Assembly: GCA_001910725.1 (NCBI GenBank)
Contig: MJGA01000008.1
Location: 1,116,001 to 1,180,000 of the forward strand
Direction: 5' to 3'
DNA: 64,000 nt
From: Phanerodontia chrysosporium
Lineage: Eukaryota; Basidiomycota; Agaricomycetes; Polyporales; Phanerochaetaceae
A program made the position numbers and the translations under genes. Of the stretch, positions 23,432 through 34,807 are shown piece after piece; within the stretch, counting starts at the first letter, position 1, and each line of letters opens with the position of its first letter. The notes beneath the pieces were generated by a model. The model was given only the letters and a program-made list of their open reading frames with translations, ran no database searches and was not told the origin of the DNA.

Positions 23432-23995
23432 CGCGTATGGCTCTTGGTGAGCGGGAAGAGGGTGTAAATATGGTGAGGAGAGGCTCACCAACTACATCTC
23501 AGCGTGTATAAGTACTTCTCCCAGTCTAGGTGGCCCTGATGCATCCACAATCAGTAAATCCTGCGCCGTGGCCGTGTGATCAACAACTGTTGTTAAGAGG
23601 ACAATGCAGCTTATAGAGCACAAGTACAAACCGGAGCGGCCCCAGAGATCATTTCGGTAGTCACTGTGACAGTAACGGGACCACGTTTCTCTTTGGTTCT
23701 GAATTCTAGTGGCGCGATTTCGGAGGCCGACTATGATCATGGCCACATGAATGTCCGCACCGTCCGCACAAGTCTTGAATGTTTCTCGGGGGCTAAAGCC
23801 ATGAAGCGACAAAGATGTGGTACTGTACGCAAGCCTCTCCAGTTTCTGCGGATTTTCAAGCTCGCCATTCTGACGCTTGGGGCAATTCTTCGGGTGGCGT
23901 GCTATTGTGGTGCGGACTCAAGCTGAGCCTTCGACTTCGCGTCGATTGCGTCAGTAAGCTGACCATCTACTCCATAATGAGGCGCAGTTTTACAA
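23432..23995. other. Spacer between WD40 gene and second tRNA-Asp
   Basis: 564 bases with only short frames; no feature recognised apart from flanking promoter sequence. Confidence 0.45.
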
Positions 23996-24079
23996 TCCCT
24001 GGTAGTATATCGGTTAGTACACGCGCCTGTCATCAATTTCGGTGCGCGCGAAAGCGGGGTTCGACTCCCCGCCAGGGAG
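23996..24079 (+). tRNA. tRNA-Asp (GUC) with short intron
   Basis: Same mature sequence as the minus-strand copy at 22081-22163: acceptor TCCCTGG/CCAGGGA, anticodon loop CTGTCA with GTC, T loop TTCGACT. The intron after position 37 is one base longer (AATTTCGG instead of GCTTCGG in its centre), which shows the two copies are distinct loci that drift only in the intron. Confidence 0.92.
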
Positions 24080-25012
24080 TGCATTTTTGCAGCGTTGATT
24101 AGCCGTCACGGTCTACGGCTCCGGACGCGATGCGGCTTGTCACGACTCACGACTTTCTACCTTTGCCAGGTTCCTCTTTTTTTTAGCCATCCAGTGCTGG
24201 TGCTGAGCTCTGAGCGTAGTGGTCACGACATGCTACGACGCACCGGGGAGCCAAACTCCTTGCACAGAGTCTTCCCCTCTATCTCGCGTCGTCATCGTTT
24301 GATGTCGGCACCGTCCTGGTTTTGTTTCGCCACGGACCAGCTCGCTCGACACCTTAATGCACTGTACAATGCAGGGCGTATTTGGGCACAGATAACCATG
24401 AACATGTCAAGAAGACTCCTCGCTATCAGGGCTGAGTTTGATTGGAGACGACCTCTGCGCGGCGGTGTGGATGCTTATGCTGTACGGTACGTACGCATAA
24501 GCAACTTTGTTTCTGAGACAGCAGCTGAGAGATACCTTGGTGCCTGACAGCGACGACAGGATTGCAAGGGTGCGTTCGTCTGCATAGGCTCACCGATCGT
24601 AGCTGCGTCCAGCCCGCCATTGCCCTGCGCCACCCGTCTCGGCTCCCATGTGCAGCAATGCGACCAACTCCCGCTCCAAATTGTCATGGAACCCTCAAAT
24701 ACGTGTAAGCGGTGCCCAAAAATTGCACCGCTTCGTGCATTGTCCCTTTGTTCGGGATTCTCACCCGCAAAACGTGATGTGGCCACCGACGTTTTGACCC
24801 TGTGTGGGCCCCGATGTCACCGCATCACGTTTGGTGTATAACTACGGGGCAGGCGTCGTAGGTTGACGTACTCTGTCGCCTGGCCCAACGCGTGTCCTGC
24901 CGTCGTCGTTCGTCCTTCTGTCGGTAAACCTCTCGGTGAGTGCTTTCACGGCCCAGGTACGTCCTTTCCAACTGCTTGGAAAATTTCCGTGACTCAGCGA
25001 CGCCCACCAGTT
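24080..25012. other. Spacer, possible 5' leader of the next gene
   Basis: 933 bases. Near 24930-24960 there is a GTGAGTGC and a downstream CCCAG, which could be a leader intron of the coiled-coil gene. No coding region recognised. Confidence 0.4.
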
Positions 25013-26316
25013 ATGAACTTTTTCAGCTTATTCTATCGCTCCCCAGGCAAGGTTCCGAGTACTCCTTCCCATGCCGCGAACCGATACGCGCCATATCATG
25101 CGAAATCTCCTTCGAAGCCATCTCGTTCTCGCGCCGCGCCGCTAGTCCGGTGCAACGCTATGTTCATCGACCCAACCCCATCACCATCTTCACCGGAATC
25201 TAGCGAAGGACAGAAGCACGCCTCCAATAACGAAGCACTCCCCAATGTCGACGTCGCCCATCAGACCCGTACCCCTTGTTCACGCCTCGTTCCCCGCCGT
25301 GCGGACGACGGCTACGATAGCGCGGGCGACTACACGTGTTCCAGCGGCAGCGAGAGCGAAGACGAATCTGGGCCATACACTCCTCAGGACACCTGCTCAC
25401 TACCATTCGAACTTGGACAGGAGAAGATGAACGATTCTCACGCAGCTCCCAGTGCCAACGAACCGAATGCGGCGGACTTGAAGAGGAAGCTGGAAGAGTC
25501 TGTCAGACAGCTGGAGGAGCAACGGACCCAACTAGACCAGGCCCTAAAGGCCGCTAGCGATGCGGAAGCTCGAAGGGAAGAGGAGGAGGCGCGTCTTCGC
25601 CGGACGATGGAGACCTACAACTATAAGATACAGACCCTCCAGACAATGCGCCACGAGGAGCAAGTCGAGGCTGAGAGACAGCAGAAGGAACTGGCGACCA
25701 CTATCGAACAGCTGACCAGCAAGCTCGACGACGAGAAGTGGCGATCGCAGAAGGCCATAACCGAGCTGCTCGAATGGAAGAAGAGGGCTGACGACGCGGC
25801 CCAAGAATGCGAAAGGATCCGTGCGGAGTGCATGGCCGCTCTCCAGGATCGGGAAAGAGTCTGCGCCTCCATGCAGGAAGAGATCCTCAGGCTGCAAGGA
25901 GAATTGCAACGTCTACGCCCTCCGCCGCATCCAGAGCCTATGGACGAACACGCCCTGCTTCGGTTCAAGTTCCAAGTCTACGAGGAGAAGTGGCACGCGC
26001 TGAAGACCAACCCGATGCTCTTCAACCTCCAGTTCTCCCATATGCCCTGGCCCGTGCAGGACGAAAGGCTCCTTGATGATCTTGATAACTTGACACACGA
26101 CGCCATCCAGAGCTTCATCATGCACGAATACCGCCCGAGCCCATTGCTACCTTGAAGCCCCGGGACAGGATCAAGGCAGAGATATTGCGCTTCCATCCCG
26201 ACAAGTACACTGCTGTCTTGCGTAAAGTTCATCCTGATGACCAACAGAGATGCCAGGCTCTTGCTGAGCGTATCACTCAAATCCTGAACGATCTTCTTTC
26301 CGCCTCTGAACGGTAA
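25013..26316 (+). CDS. Coiled-coil protein with C-terminal HPDK domain
   Basis: Basidiomycete-type protein of unknown function. The ATG at 25013 starts MNFFSLFYRSPGK. Residues about 1-150 are disordered and Ser/Pro-rich. Then a long Glu/Gln/Arg coiled coil runs from about LKRKLEESVRQLEEQ (25480) to LQGELQRL (25915). It is followed by a globular part with YEEKWHALK and FSHMPWPVQDE. The frame as written stops at 26155, but the adjacent frame continues without a break to a TAA at 26314-26316. That frame encodes KPRDRIKAEILRFHPDKY and ERITQILNDL, which fits the usual C-terminus of this family (charged helix, HPDK motif). So a minus-one frame break lies at about 26130-26160, with no GT nearby for an intron. 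HPDK resembles a J-domain motif (HPD), but the surrounding helix pattern is different. Confidence 0.72.
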
Positions 26317-26854
26317 CTCACTTCTAGGCATCCCTCGGTCTCGCCGTTTACTCGCTATGCATCTCAACTCATCAATCTATGGCTATCTTACGCGCTCTAT
26401 GTCTTACTACATGCCCCAATGATCAATGCTGCCTTATGCGACCTCTGCCTACGACCGAAGCCCGTTGATGCTCGTGAACGCCCCGCGTCTGACCGACAGT
26501 CACGGCGCCCGTGCGCGAAAGTAGATTGCTATGAGTACGTCTTCCCAAAACTATATGTTATCGACTGCGGTTTCACCAAATATCGCCCTTGTCGTCAAAT
26601 GTGTAGCGTGGAGGAACACGACTTACGTACCGTGCACTTGTCGAGATCCTCGTGGTGGTCTGCCCACGCTAATATCTTATTCGTTGCTAGGTACTAGCCA
26701 TGGAGCGCAGATAGCGCTGATGTTGCCACGGCGTCCGTGCAATGCACACACATCTATAACCCTGGGATGTCCTCGTCGTCGGTGTCTACGAGTAACACGC
26801 CTCTTATGTCCGCCGTGACGCCCGTCGTCAGGCTCTCTCTTCGCTCTGAGAGCG
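26317..26854. other. Spacer before membrane-protein gene
   Basis: 538 bases; no gene seen. The ATG codons at about 26767 and 26808 are out of frame with the downstream signal peptide. Confidence 0.4.
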
Positions 26855-27971
26855 ATGCTCTTCTCTTCTGCCTGTCTGTCGTTGCTAGTCTTCTTTCTGA
26901 CATTGAGTATGAGCCAGGTCATCCGGGTTGATGACGCCGACGCGAGAGTCCGTTATACGGGGCAGTGGTTTCCTGGAGGGCAGCCACCCCAAGAGTACAA
27001 TGGGTGAGTAGACCGGCTTCGCGTGCGTATGGGTTGGCTAACATATTATATTGCAATGTGTTTAGCACAACCCATGGCGCGATATCAAACGGCTCTACAT
27101 TATCTTTCGCTTTTAAGGGTGAGTAGTCCGTGCCTCTGCGCAGAATGGTCTACCAACTCCACACCAGGCACAAACGTCGCGCTCTACGGCACAGTGGCCC
27201 CGGTTCAGTCAGGCACTGACAACAAGACCACCACGGCGCTATACGTCCTGGACGACGCGACCCCAGTCACGTTGACTGCTCCGGCATCTCTGACAACCCA
27301 GTACGGCTTCCCCTTTTACAAGTTGCCACCGCTCTCCGACGAGCAACATACGTTGGTTGTGACCGCCACCGATGTCGTACCGCTTAATACGTTGTGGGTC
27401 GATTATATCGAGTTCGTGCCTTCGAATTCGAGCTCTATCAGCTCTGTCACGTCGCCCTCGTCAACTGCTTCTCTTCCGGGTCGGCTCCGCCCGCATCGCC
27501 CAGCAACGGGGGTGAGTCCGCAGACAATGGGATTCATCATCACCGTGGCGGAGACCATTCTGGGACCATCGTCGCCGCCGTGCTCGTCCCCATCATAGTG
27601 CTCCTCGTGCTGGCAATCGCCGGCCTCTTCTTCTGGTGGCGTCGCCGATTCGCGCGTCTGAGCCGCGCACAAGGCGAGTACGACAAGGAGGGAGGAATGG
27701 TCGACCAGTCCAGGCTCAGCGGTAAGTCTAGCGAATCTCACGCTTCGTGCTACCGCTGACGCGCGTGGCCCCAGGTTGTCCGGATGCTTACATTGTCAAT
27801 CCGTACACGGTGGGCGAATCCTCGGCTTCTCGCGTCCGTTTCTCGAAGGAGGCGGTGCAGGTCCCTCAGGAAGCTGTCGGGGAGCGTGTGATAAGTACTG
27901 TGACTGCTGGACAGTCTCGCGCAGCCGTTGAACCGGAGCAGGAGCCTCCTCCAGCGTATGTGGGAGCGTAG
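26855..27971 (+). CDS. Single-pass membrane protein with PPxY-like tail
   Basis: Type I membrane protein of a basidiomycete family with unknown role. Exon 1 (26855-27003): MLFSSACLSLLVFFLTLSM signal peptide, then RVDDADARVRYTGQWFPGG. Exon 2 is 27066-27118 (THGAISNGSTLSFAFKG). Exon 3 from 27168 reads TNVALYGTVAPVQ and continues through WVDYIEFVPSNSS, a beta-rich ectodomain. A Ser-rich linker and a His-rich patch precede the helix VAAVLVPIIVLLVLAIAGLFFWW and a basic stop-transfer RRRFARL. The cytosolic tail (last exon) ends PPPAYVGA, a PPxY-type site for WW-domain ubiquitin ligases. A minus-one frame break lies in the linker at about 27466-27490. The ectodomain resembles carbohydrate-binding jelly-roll folds of other fungal surface proteins, but this is inference. 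Confidence 0.75.
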
Positions 27972-28160
27972 TCAAGCCTGACATCGTTCTTGTCGCACCC
28001 ACCCGTTGTCGGGCTATGAGCCTCATTGTCTCTCATGTAAACTTATCACACAATTCGTTATCGCAGATGTCGTTGGAAGAGTACAGCCGTGCATTCCGAT
28101 GTATCCTATGCGCCAGTACATGCTATACAGGTGGTGTTACAGTGTTTCCGTTGTGCTTCT

Positions 28161-28666
28161 TCAGAATTGACCGTCGTTCTGGTCGTAGGTATCGTGGAGC
28201 TGCCTGCGAGCTAATGGAGAATCGTCAGCACCTACGTCGTGACCGCGCAAAGCAAGATGTACGTACCCTCGTACTTGGCCTTCTCCCTGTCGACGAAGTC
28301 AAGACCCTTGGTCTCGACCTCGCGGTCGATGAAGGCACCCGCGAAGCCAGCCAGGAGCTCCTTCGCCTCAGCGTGGCTCGCGGGCTTGCCATTCTCGGCG
28401 CAGTGCCTCTCGTAAGCCTTGGCAGCCTGACGAAGACGCGATCAGTCCCTCCCGTATTGGCACGACCGGCGACGGCGAGTCTTACCTCGTAGGACGCAGC
28501 GCCAGCAATCAGCTCGTGCGAGAGCTCAGCCTGGTGGGGGCTGTCGTACTGCAGCGGTAGAGGTCAGCGAGTTGCACGACTTCGCAGACGGGATAAGGAC
28601 ACGTACCGACTGGTACTGGTTGTAGGCCTGAGCCTGGTCAGAGTCGCCGCCGAACCAAGAAGACAT
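28161..28666 (-). CDS. CipC-like stress protein (DUF3759), copy 1
   Basis: Small soluble protein of the CipC/DUF3759 family, first known as an antibiotic-induced protein in Aspergillus; biochemical role unknown. Four exons with clean borders: 28607-28666, 28486-28548, 28267-28426 and 28161-28210. The product starts MSSWFGGDSDQAQAYNQ, has SPHQAELSHELIAGAASYE, then AAKAYERHCAENGKP, LAGFAGAFIDREVETKGLDF and ends DQNDGQF, giving about 110 residues. All family blocks are intact. A TATAAAAG-type element on the minus strand at about 28765-28771 lies about 100 bases upstream, which suits strong, inducible expression. The second copy lies upstream at 29904-30458 in the same orientation. Confidence 0.88.
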
Positions 28667-28763
28667 GTTGACTGAGTCGGTAGTAGTGAGTGTAGGGGTT
28701 GAGTTGTTGGTTGGATGGAAAGTGTGAGAGGTGCTTGACAGGAGGCAGGCTGCGCAGCTGGTG

Positions 28764-28773
28764 CTTTTATACC
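28764..28773 (-). promoter_or_regulatory. TATA box of CipC-like copy 1
   Basis: Reads GGTATAAAAG on the minus strand, about 100 bases before the start codon; a good match to a core TATA element. Confidence 0.55.
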
Positions 28774-29903
28774 TTGTCCAGGCACGGAAGCCAGCGCTGA
28801 CGACATGGTAGACCAAAGTTCCACTTTCATCATAGCGTCCGCGAACGGTCGGTGCTCGCAGAGACGCACCTGTTATCCGGTGGTGTATCACCATGGCTAT
28901 GCCAGCTTAATCTATTTTGGGGCTCCATTAATCCACCGGCATTACCCCACATCGCAGCCTGGGTGTGATCTGTCCGGACACCTTTCCTCTCCGATGAGCA
29001 GACTCGTGTTGAGAAGGCCGAACGAGGCTAGAATCCTGCCACTGCCTACACAACGTTATCGAACAGGCAGGCCTGACCTGACCTGCCTGGGAACATCGAT
29101 GAGCTTGAGACGCTTCCGCCTCAGTGTTGGAGGGACACTGGAGGACTTGACCGTGACGCAACTTGCCGACTACGCGCATGCGATGCACGATTTGGAGCAA
29201 GTGCATGGCGACGAGTGCCACAGCAAATTAATTATGGACCTGGAGGTTGGAGGGTGGAAGATGACTGCGAGGCTGAAGTTGGCTCTGCACCACAGAGGGT
29301 CCTTGGTTTGTTCCTATCGATGCCTGCAACGCGCCTCGAATATGTTCCGTGACGTCAGCACGCGTGCAGTCGCGACATCCATGTCCAATTCTGCAACACG
29401 GAGACTCAGCAAGCACAGCCGACCAGCGTTGAAGGTGACCACTCACTGCTTTGCACTTCGATAACCTGCAATGCATAAATTGACATGCGTACGGCTTTGT
29501 TGCACAACTGCTGCAAGTGCAAACCTTACAAGGCCTGCCGCGCAGCGCGCGCCACGTCAGTACTCCCTCCGCGATGGTGCCTTGGAGCTCGCACCGGGTG
29601 GGTGAATTGGAGGCTCATAAACACCGCGAACGACATGCAGTGTGCCAAGAAAGATGGAGTGCAGTCCTGCGTGGTGTCTGATTGCCGTGACGGAAGGATC
29701 GACCGGTGTGCTTGGCTGGAGATCCTGGGGTCAAACAGTCGCCCACAAGCACAACCCCGCCAAGAAAGTTCCCTCCTGCAGACATCAAACCGAAGGGACC
29801 GTTTACAAGTATACATTCCATTGGTATTCCATTGTTACGACAGTAGTGTGCCCAAATATGTGATGGTGATCAGAGTCCGGACCCGAAGATGAGAGTGCTA
29901 CAT
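28774..29903. other. Spacer between the two CipC-like genes
   Basis: About 1.1 kb. Open frames here (for example 28805-29464 plus) have no conserved motif. It should hold the upstream control region of copy 1. Confidence 0.45.
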
Positions 29904-30458
29904 TTAGTTGTTGTATTGCTGGTCGTACATGCTCTCGAGCTGCTCGCGAGCTGCGGCGCAAGATCTACGTCAGCATTGAGTCAACAGTAGGTGCAAGGGA
30001 TGAGCGTACCTTGCCACTTGGCCTTCTCCTTGTCAATGAAGTCAAGGCCGCGGGTCTCAACCTCACGGTCGACGAAGGCACCGGCGAAGCCAGCCCTACA
30101 ACAGTAGAATGAGCGAGAGTCATAGTGTGAGCGGGGCTTCGTGCAACGTACAAGATCTCCTTGGCAGTAGCGTGGTCGTCGGGGCGGCCGTTCTCAGCGC
30201 AGTGGTTCTCGTAGGCCTTGGCAGCCTGGGGCGGATGACGTGTCAGCGATACGCGGGCGGACCCTAGGACGAGGAAGGGGCCCACCTCAAAGGCAGCAGC
30301 GCCGGCAATGAGCTCGTGGCTCCAGGAAGCCTCGTGGGGCTTCTCAGTGACCTGGACATCAGGGCGAGTCGTCAGCACGCCATACGCACGTCGGCGAACG
30401 GTGCACTCACGGTCTGGTAGTAGGTGGCCTGCTCGGAGTCCTCAGCGAACCAAGACAT
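29904..30458 (-). CDS. CipC-like stress protein (DUF3759), copy 2
   Basis: Paralog of 28161-28666. Five exons: 30411-30458, 30286-30351, 30152-30225, 30010-30095 and 29904-29950. The product starts MSWFAEDSEQATYYQ, then KPHEASWSHELIAGAAAFE, AAKAYENHCAENGRP, AGFAGAFVDREVETRGLDF and ends ESMYDQQYNN. It has one intron more than copy 1, inside the EIL-AGFAGA segment, with the donor GTACGT and acceptor TTGTAG. A TATATAAG element on the minus strand at about 30541-30549 is about 85 bases upstream. Both copies keep all conserved positions, so both are probably active. Confidence 0.88.
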
Positions 30459-30540
30459 AATGATAGTAGTGTGTAGGGAGTAGATGTGTGTGGGGTGAGT
30501 GTAGTAGTTGTGATGAGGCCGCCACGTCCACCCCCTGGCT

Positions 30541-30549
30541 CTTATATAC
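30541..30549 (-). promoter_or_regulatory. TATA box of CipC-like copy 2
   Basis: Reads TATATAAG on the minus strand, about 85 bases before the start codon at 30458. Confidence 0.5.
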
Positions 30550-31518
30550 GCTGAAGGCAGCCGCGGCCAGGCCGTTCGTCGAGCAACGTTCGCCTATAAT
30601 TGGATATGCATAATCAGCTTTCCGGGGCGTGCTAGATCGCACTGCCCCAGAGACACAGCTCATCAACGCGAGTGCTGCGCTGGCAGTCGGGGAACGCGAC
30701 GATAATGGTTGATAATATGATCGATTGTGTCGATAACATAACGGTGCCCTGACCGTTGCTATCCGACCTTCTGGGTAGTGGACGATGGTCGTCCGGAGTA
30801 CGCAGATGACCGTGATGCTATGCTGCGCGAAGGTCTCGCCAAACGACGAGGGACGCACAATCAGTCGGGTTTAGGGTCCGTTACGGACACAAAGCATCCC
30901 ATCGAAACGTCTGGAGAGATAAATATACCCATGACCGGCGCGTGCATGTAGTGCTTACTGCAACGAGTTACGATGATCACCTTTGCTGAAAGTCGAGATT
31001 GAGAGGTGGCAGAAGTCACAAGAAGTTACGGGCCGTGTGCATATACCCGTCATACGTACAGAATATGAGAGAAACGCACCATGTGCTGCGCGACTGTTCG
31101 CAGCATGCGTCCCTCGACGCATACGTGGACCTATCGCCTACAGAGCTGTGCAAAGCTAGAGCTCAGTTAGCTCTGGTTAGCCTTTAGGGGAGAGAAACAG
31201 GCGATCGACTCTCGGAGTGATCTGCAACAAGACACGAATTATCGCTTATGCGGCACGGGCCGAAGAACGACCTGAGGCACGTAAAAGCTGTCCTTGTGAA
31301 AGGATAACGGTCAAAGGACGGAGCGGTGATCCAATTGCAGCGAAGGAAGTGCGAGGTGCAACGACAACAAGGACGACAACGTGACACAAAACTAGTGTTG
31401 CAAGTATGGACGGAGTAAATAGAAAGATATATATCAGTCTGCGTAGATGCGGAAATTTTTGTTAAGTGGGTATTACTAGTGCATGCTCTGACTACTCACA
31501 TACGAGGGTAGTATACAA
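30550..31518. other. Spacer between CipC-like copy 2 and DCP1
   Basis: Nearly 1 kb without a convincing gene; the left part is the upstream region of CipC-like copy 2 and the right part is the 3' flank of DCP1. Confidence 0.45.
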
Positions 31519-33951
31519 CTAAGTTGCCGAACCAGTATACTGTTGATAGAGTTTGTCAACGAAGCCTGGATCAGTCTACGAGGGCACACGTCAGCAAGTC
31601 GAGCAGTGCCGAGAGACGGGGCTGCTTACATAGATCAGTGACATGAGTTCCTGCATGAACTCTTTACGTGAAAGGTTCCGCGCTGGAGCTTTAGGATGGG
31701 CGGCCAACGTATGGAGGATAGCTTCACGGGCCGCGTCCGCTGTACTCTTCTCCCGAGTTCCGTTGGGAGTTGAGCGGTCGTGGTCGAGTGTTGCGTCGCC
31801 ACCACTGACCTGCTGGGCGGACTGATTGGCTGCGGACTGCAATAGCGCAGCTACGGACAGCGACGTCCCGCTCGTGGAGGTGACGCCATTCACGGTGACT
31901 TGTCCCTTCGTCGGATCGTCCCAACCGTTCTCGATGGCTTCGCGCTCCTTCTGTCTCTCTGCTGCGCGCTCCTTGCGGGTTTTCTTCTTCTTCTCGCCAC
32001 CTTTGGCTTGCTTCTGCTTCTCTTTAAAGAGTGAGGGATCGCTCAGCGCCCGAGTATCCGAGAAATCGAGCTCGACGACGTCAGCATCAGACCCGTCGTT
32101 GTCGTTCAGGGGCGCCCGGGGATACGGCCACAGCTCGGAGTCCGCGGAGAAAGGAATGAGAGAACGCGCTCGTTGCGCAGGATCAGCGGCGGTAGGATGC
32201 GGGTTCGTTGAAGGCGCGTCTACGGGTTTGGAAGATGTAACGGAACTGGCTGCTGCCGCATTGAGTAATGTCGCCACGGATAGCTGGCCATTGGGCATTG
32301 GCGAAGTCGAACCAATGCCTCTTGCATGAGCGCGAGGCGTGACGTCGCCTTGGCTGCTTGCGGCCACGCCGTTCTGAGGTACAGTGAGGTGAGCTGGGCC
32401 TTTGGCGAGAATAGCAGGGTCTTGTGGGGGCTCAATAGCAGTGTTCGGTACGGAAAGGTCACCCTCTGAATTACCACTCGACTCGTTGTCGCCGTCATAT
32501 CGCACATTGGCTGAGCGATGCGAGCTACCCGAGCTAAGAGCAGTCGACGACGCACGAGAGCCAGCCGAGTTCGGGCCGAGTCCTAGGAGCGACGAGATGA
32601 CATTCTGGGTAAGGATCTGAGGTAATGCTGAGGATTGAGGCTTCGGTGAGACGATCTGGATGTCCTCGGGCTGCGACGGAAGACGAGGAGCCTGTGGCGT
32701 TTGGTTCTGAAGATGAGGAGTGGGCGCGCCGTTAGTGGGTTGAGAGACAGAGGCGAAGATTGAGTCGAGAAGTGCTAGCCCGCGCGTTGAGGTACTCTGA
32801 GGCAGGGTGGCAGCTGGTTGAGAGGGTATTTGAGGAGGAACTACTGTAGAGCTCGGTCCAGTAGGTTGACGAGTGACATCGTGTCCTTGCAGAGCAGCCA
32901 ACAAGCTCTGCACGGACATGTTGGGCGTGGCCGAGGACGCGGGTACAGCATTCGGAGAGGACTGTAACTTCGCAAAGAGTTTGTCGACTTCTGAGGAAGT
33001 GCCAGCTGGCCCATTTCCGTTCGTCGTGTTGCGACCGAAGTCTGAGTCGGCGGTGAGTCTTGGTTCTACTGCAGGAGATCGGTGACGTACCATGGCTTTG
33101 ACCACTCCTGTGCGATATCTCCATCTGACCATTGGGAGGAGGAGGAGGGGGAGGACGTCCGGGACCGTACCGGTACTGCTCAGGATAGGGAAGACCTTGC
33201 TTGACGTAGGTGTGCAAGCTGTACGGAAACATGAGTAATAAGACTCGAACCCCCAGAATCAAGCCAATCTACCGTGTCATGACGTCCTTCAGAGATTCAA
33301 TTCGACCATCCTGAGGGAACTGCCAGATCCCCAATGTGACCGAGGTGCCTTTCTTGTACTTCTCGGGCTGACCTGGCTGCGGAGGTTGCTCCGGTTCCTC
33401 AGGAAGCGAGTAGTCCTTCGCAAATTCCTGATCAAACATAGGACGGAACTGAGGGGGTAAGGGGAAGGGGAGATTCATGGCAACTCGCTTCTTCGTGAAG
33501 TCGGAGTAGTATCGATACATGAGGTAGTTGCCCAGGATCTCGACGTCATCCTCAGGGTAGATTCGTCTGCTGTAGTCGCCTGTTCCTAAGCGATTGAGGA
33601 TGTAGAAACCGTACACAGGTGCGTCCGAGCTGAGGATGGATATCAACTATCTGAGCTGCAAGTGCACCGGCTCGCAACGTACTGCTCCACGATGAAGATG
33701 CTGCCTTCATAACCTTGTCTCTCCCATTTCTTTGTCTTGCCGTTGAAGTTGTACAAACATACATGACTGAACTGATCGAGGATAGAAACTATGGAAGGGT
33801 CGCGGCGTTTGATAACATTGAGGTTGTGCTGGTAGATGGAGTCGAGTGCGAGCACGAATTGTTTCTTGAGCTGTGGAGAAGCGGTAGGTGCTCTTGCGAT
33901 GTTGTTGCTAGCAGATACATTGGATGTTGAGCGGGGTCGTCTAGGAGCCAT
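31519..33951 (-). CDS. DCP1: mRNA-decapping enzyme subunit DCP1
   Basis: Activator subunit of the DCP1-DCP2 decapping complex, acting in cytoplasmic P-bodies. The ATG at 33951 starts MAPRRPRSTSNVSASNN. The EVH1 domain follows: LDSIYQHNLNVIKRRDPSIVSILDQFSHVCLYNF, KKWERQGYEGSIFIVE, then after an intron SDAPVYGFYILNRLG and DDVEILGNYLMYR. A long Pro/Ser/Gln-rich linker (about 33.1-31.8 kb) carries short repeats of the type LSVATLLNAAAASS / LSVAALLQSAANQS and SVQSLLAALQG, which look like recurring short linear motifs. A Lys-rich stretch (KKKKTRKERAAERQKER) precedes the C-terminal trimerisation helix LSRKEFMQELMSLIY, completed by the last exon TDPGFVDKLYQQYTGSAT (stop 31519-31521). It is divergent from the gene at 34149. 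Confidence 0.92.
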
Positions 33952-34148
33952 TATAGATACACAAAGAGCACGACGGGCACAAAACCGAGGCGGAGAGAGT
34001 GAGAGCAGGTCAACCCACGAAAGCGTCCGCCATCGACGTCGAATCGTTCACACGGCACGTGCACTCGGCGTCTTGGCGCTTGCTCCTTGCCCTCAACCTT
34101 CTCGCCGACGCCTCTCGTCTCGTACTCAGAGGCTGCCGAGGTCCAGAT
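33952..34148. promoter_or_regulatory. Short bidirectional promoter DCP1 / 34149 gene
   Basis: Only 197 bases separate the divergent start codons, so the two genes must share a control region. No clear TATA box is visible. Confidence 0.5.
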
Positions 34149-34807
34149 ATGCACCTACATCGGCATCTATGGTGCAACAGTGCCACTGCTGAGGCTCTCC
34201 GCATCGTCCGGAACGTCATATACTCGAACCCGAAGCCTCTCACAGCTCATGAGGTCTACAAGCTTGCGCTGAAAGAGCCCTCGACGGTCACAGGGAAGAA
34301 CCCAATCAAACACGAACGTTCCACTGGCGAGAAGGTAGAACACGATGGTCCACTTCCGCCAAATATCGACCACCCGGTTCGTTCGATGAGGTATGTACGA
34401 TTCTGGATCACTTGCAACAAGTGCACTGAAGCGCGTGTAGCTATTTGAAGAAGTCTATTCTTCCGACGCTCGCAACGAAGAAAGAGATCGAAAAGGTCCA
34501 TGCTATCTCGACTTTGACACCAGAAGAGGTCGAGCAGCGTCTCAAAAACTTCTCGAAGGCGCAGCGGAGAACAGCAAATATTCAGACGTCGAAAGACGTG
34601 TGGGTCTGGCGGCCGAAGGCGCCTCAACCAACTCCCAAGCCGAAGCCTGCAGTTGAGGTGTTCGGGAAGGAGGTCGGTGTAGGTGAAGATTGGGGCCACT
34701 TGAATAGACGCAGAAGAAGGGCGAGGGAGGAGAGCGTAGCCAGGGACGTGCGATGGCTCCGGGAACTCGAGAAGGTCAAGCAGGAGGCCCTCACGCAGTC
34801 TTTATGA
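34149..34807 (+). CDS. Conserved small fungal protein, possibly mitochondrial
   Basis: Not assigned to a named family. Two exons: 34149-34390 and 34441-34807, with donor GTATGT and acceptor GTGTAG joining as S-M-S-Y-L-K-K. The ATG at 34149 gives MHLHRHLWCNSATAEALRIVRNVIY, an amphipathic, basic N-terminus compatible with a mitochondrial presequence. Then comes NPKPLTAHEVYKLAL and a second half with SYLKKSILPTLATKKEIEKVHA and EEVEQRLKNFSKAQRR. A Pro/Lys stretch around a DVWVWRPK motif and a basic C-terminus (RRRRRAREE) follow. About 203 residues. The strong bias to basic residues and the neighbourhood (uL16m close by) would fit a mitoribosomal or RNA-binding protein, but this is inference. Confidence 0.7.

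Noticed and set aside
26130..26160. Intron to explain the frame change of the HPDK gene
   Set aside because: There is no GT donor between the two conserved parts, so splicing cannot restore the frame.
27404..27430. 26-base intron to explain the frame change in the membrane-protein linker
   Set aside because: Far shorter than the other introns here, and it would replace the expected Ser-rich linker with a Cys/His sequence unlike the family.
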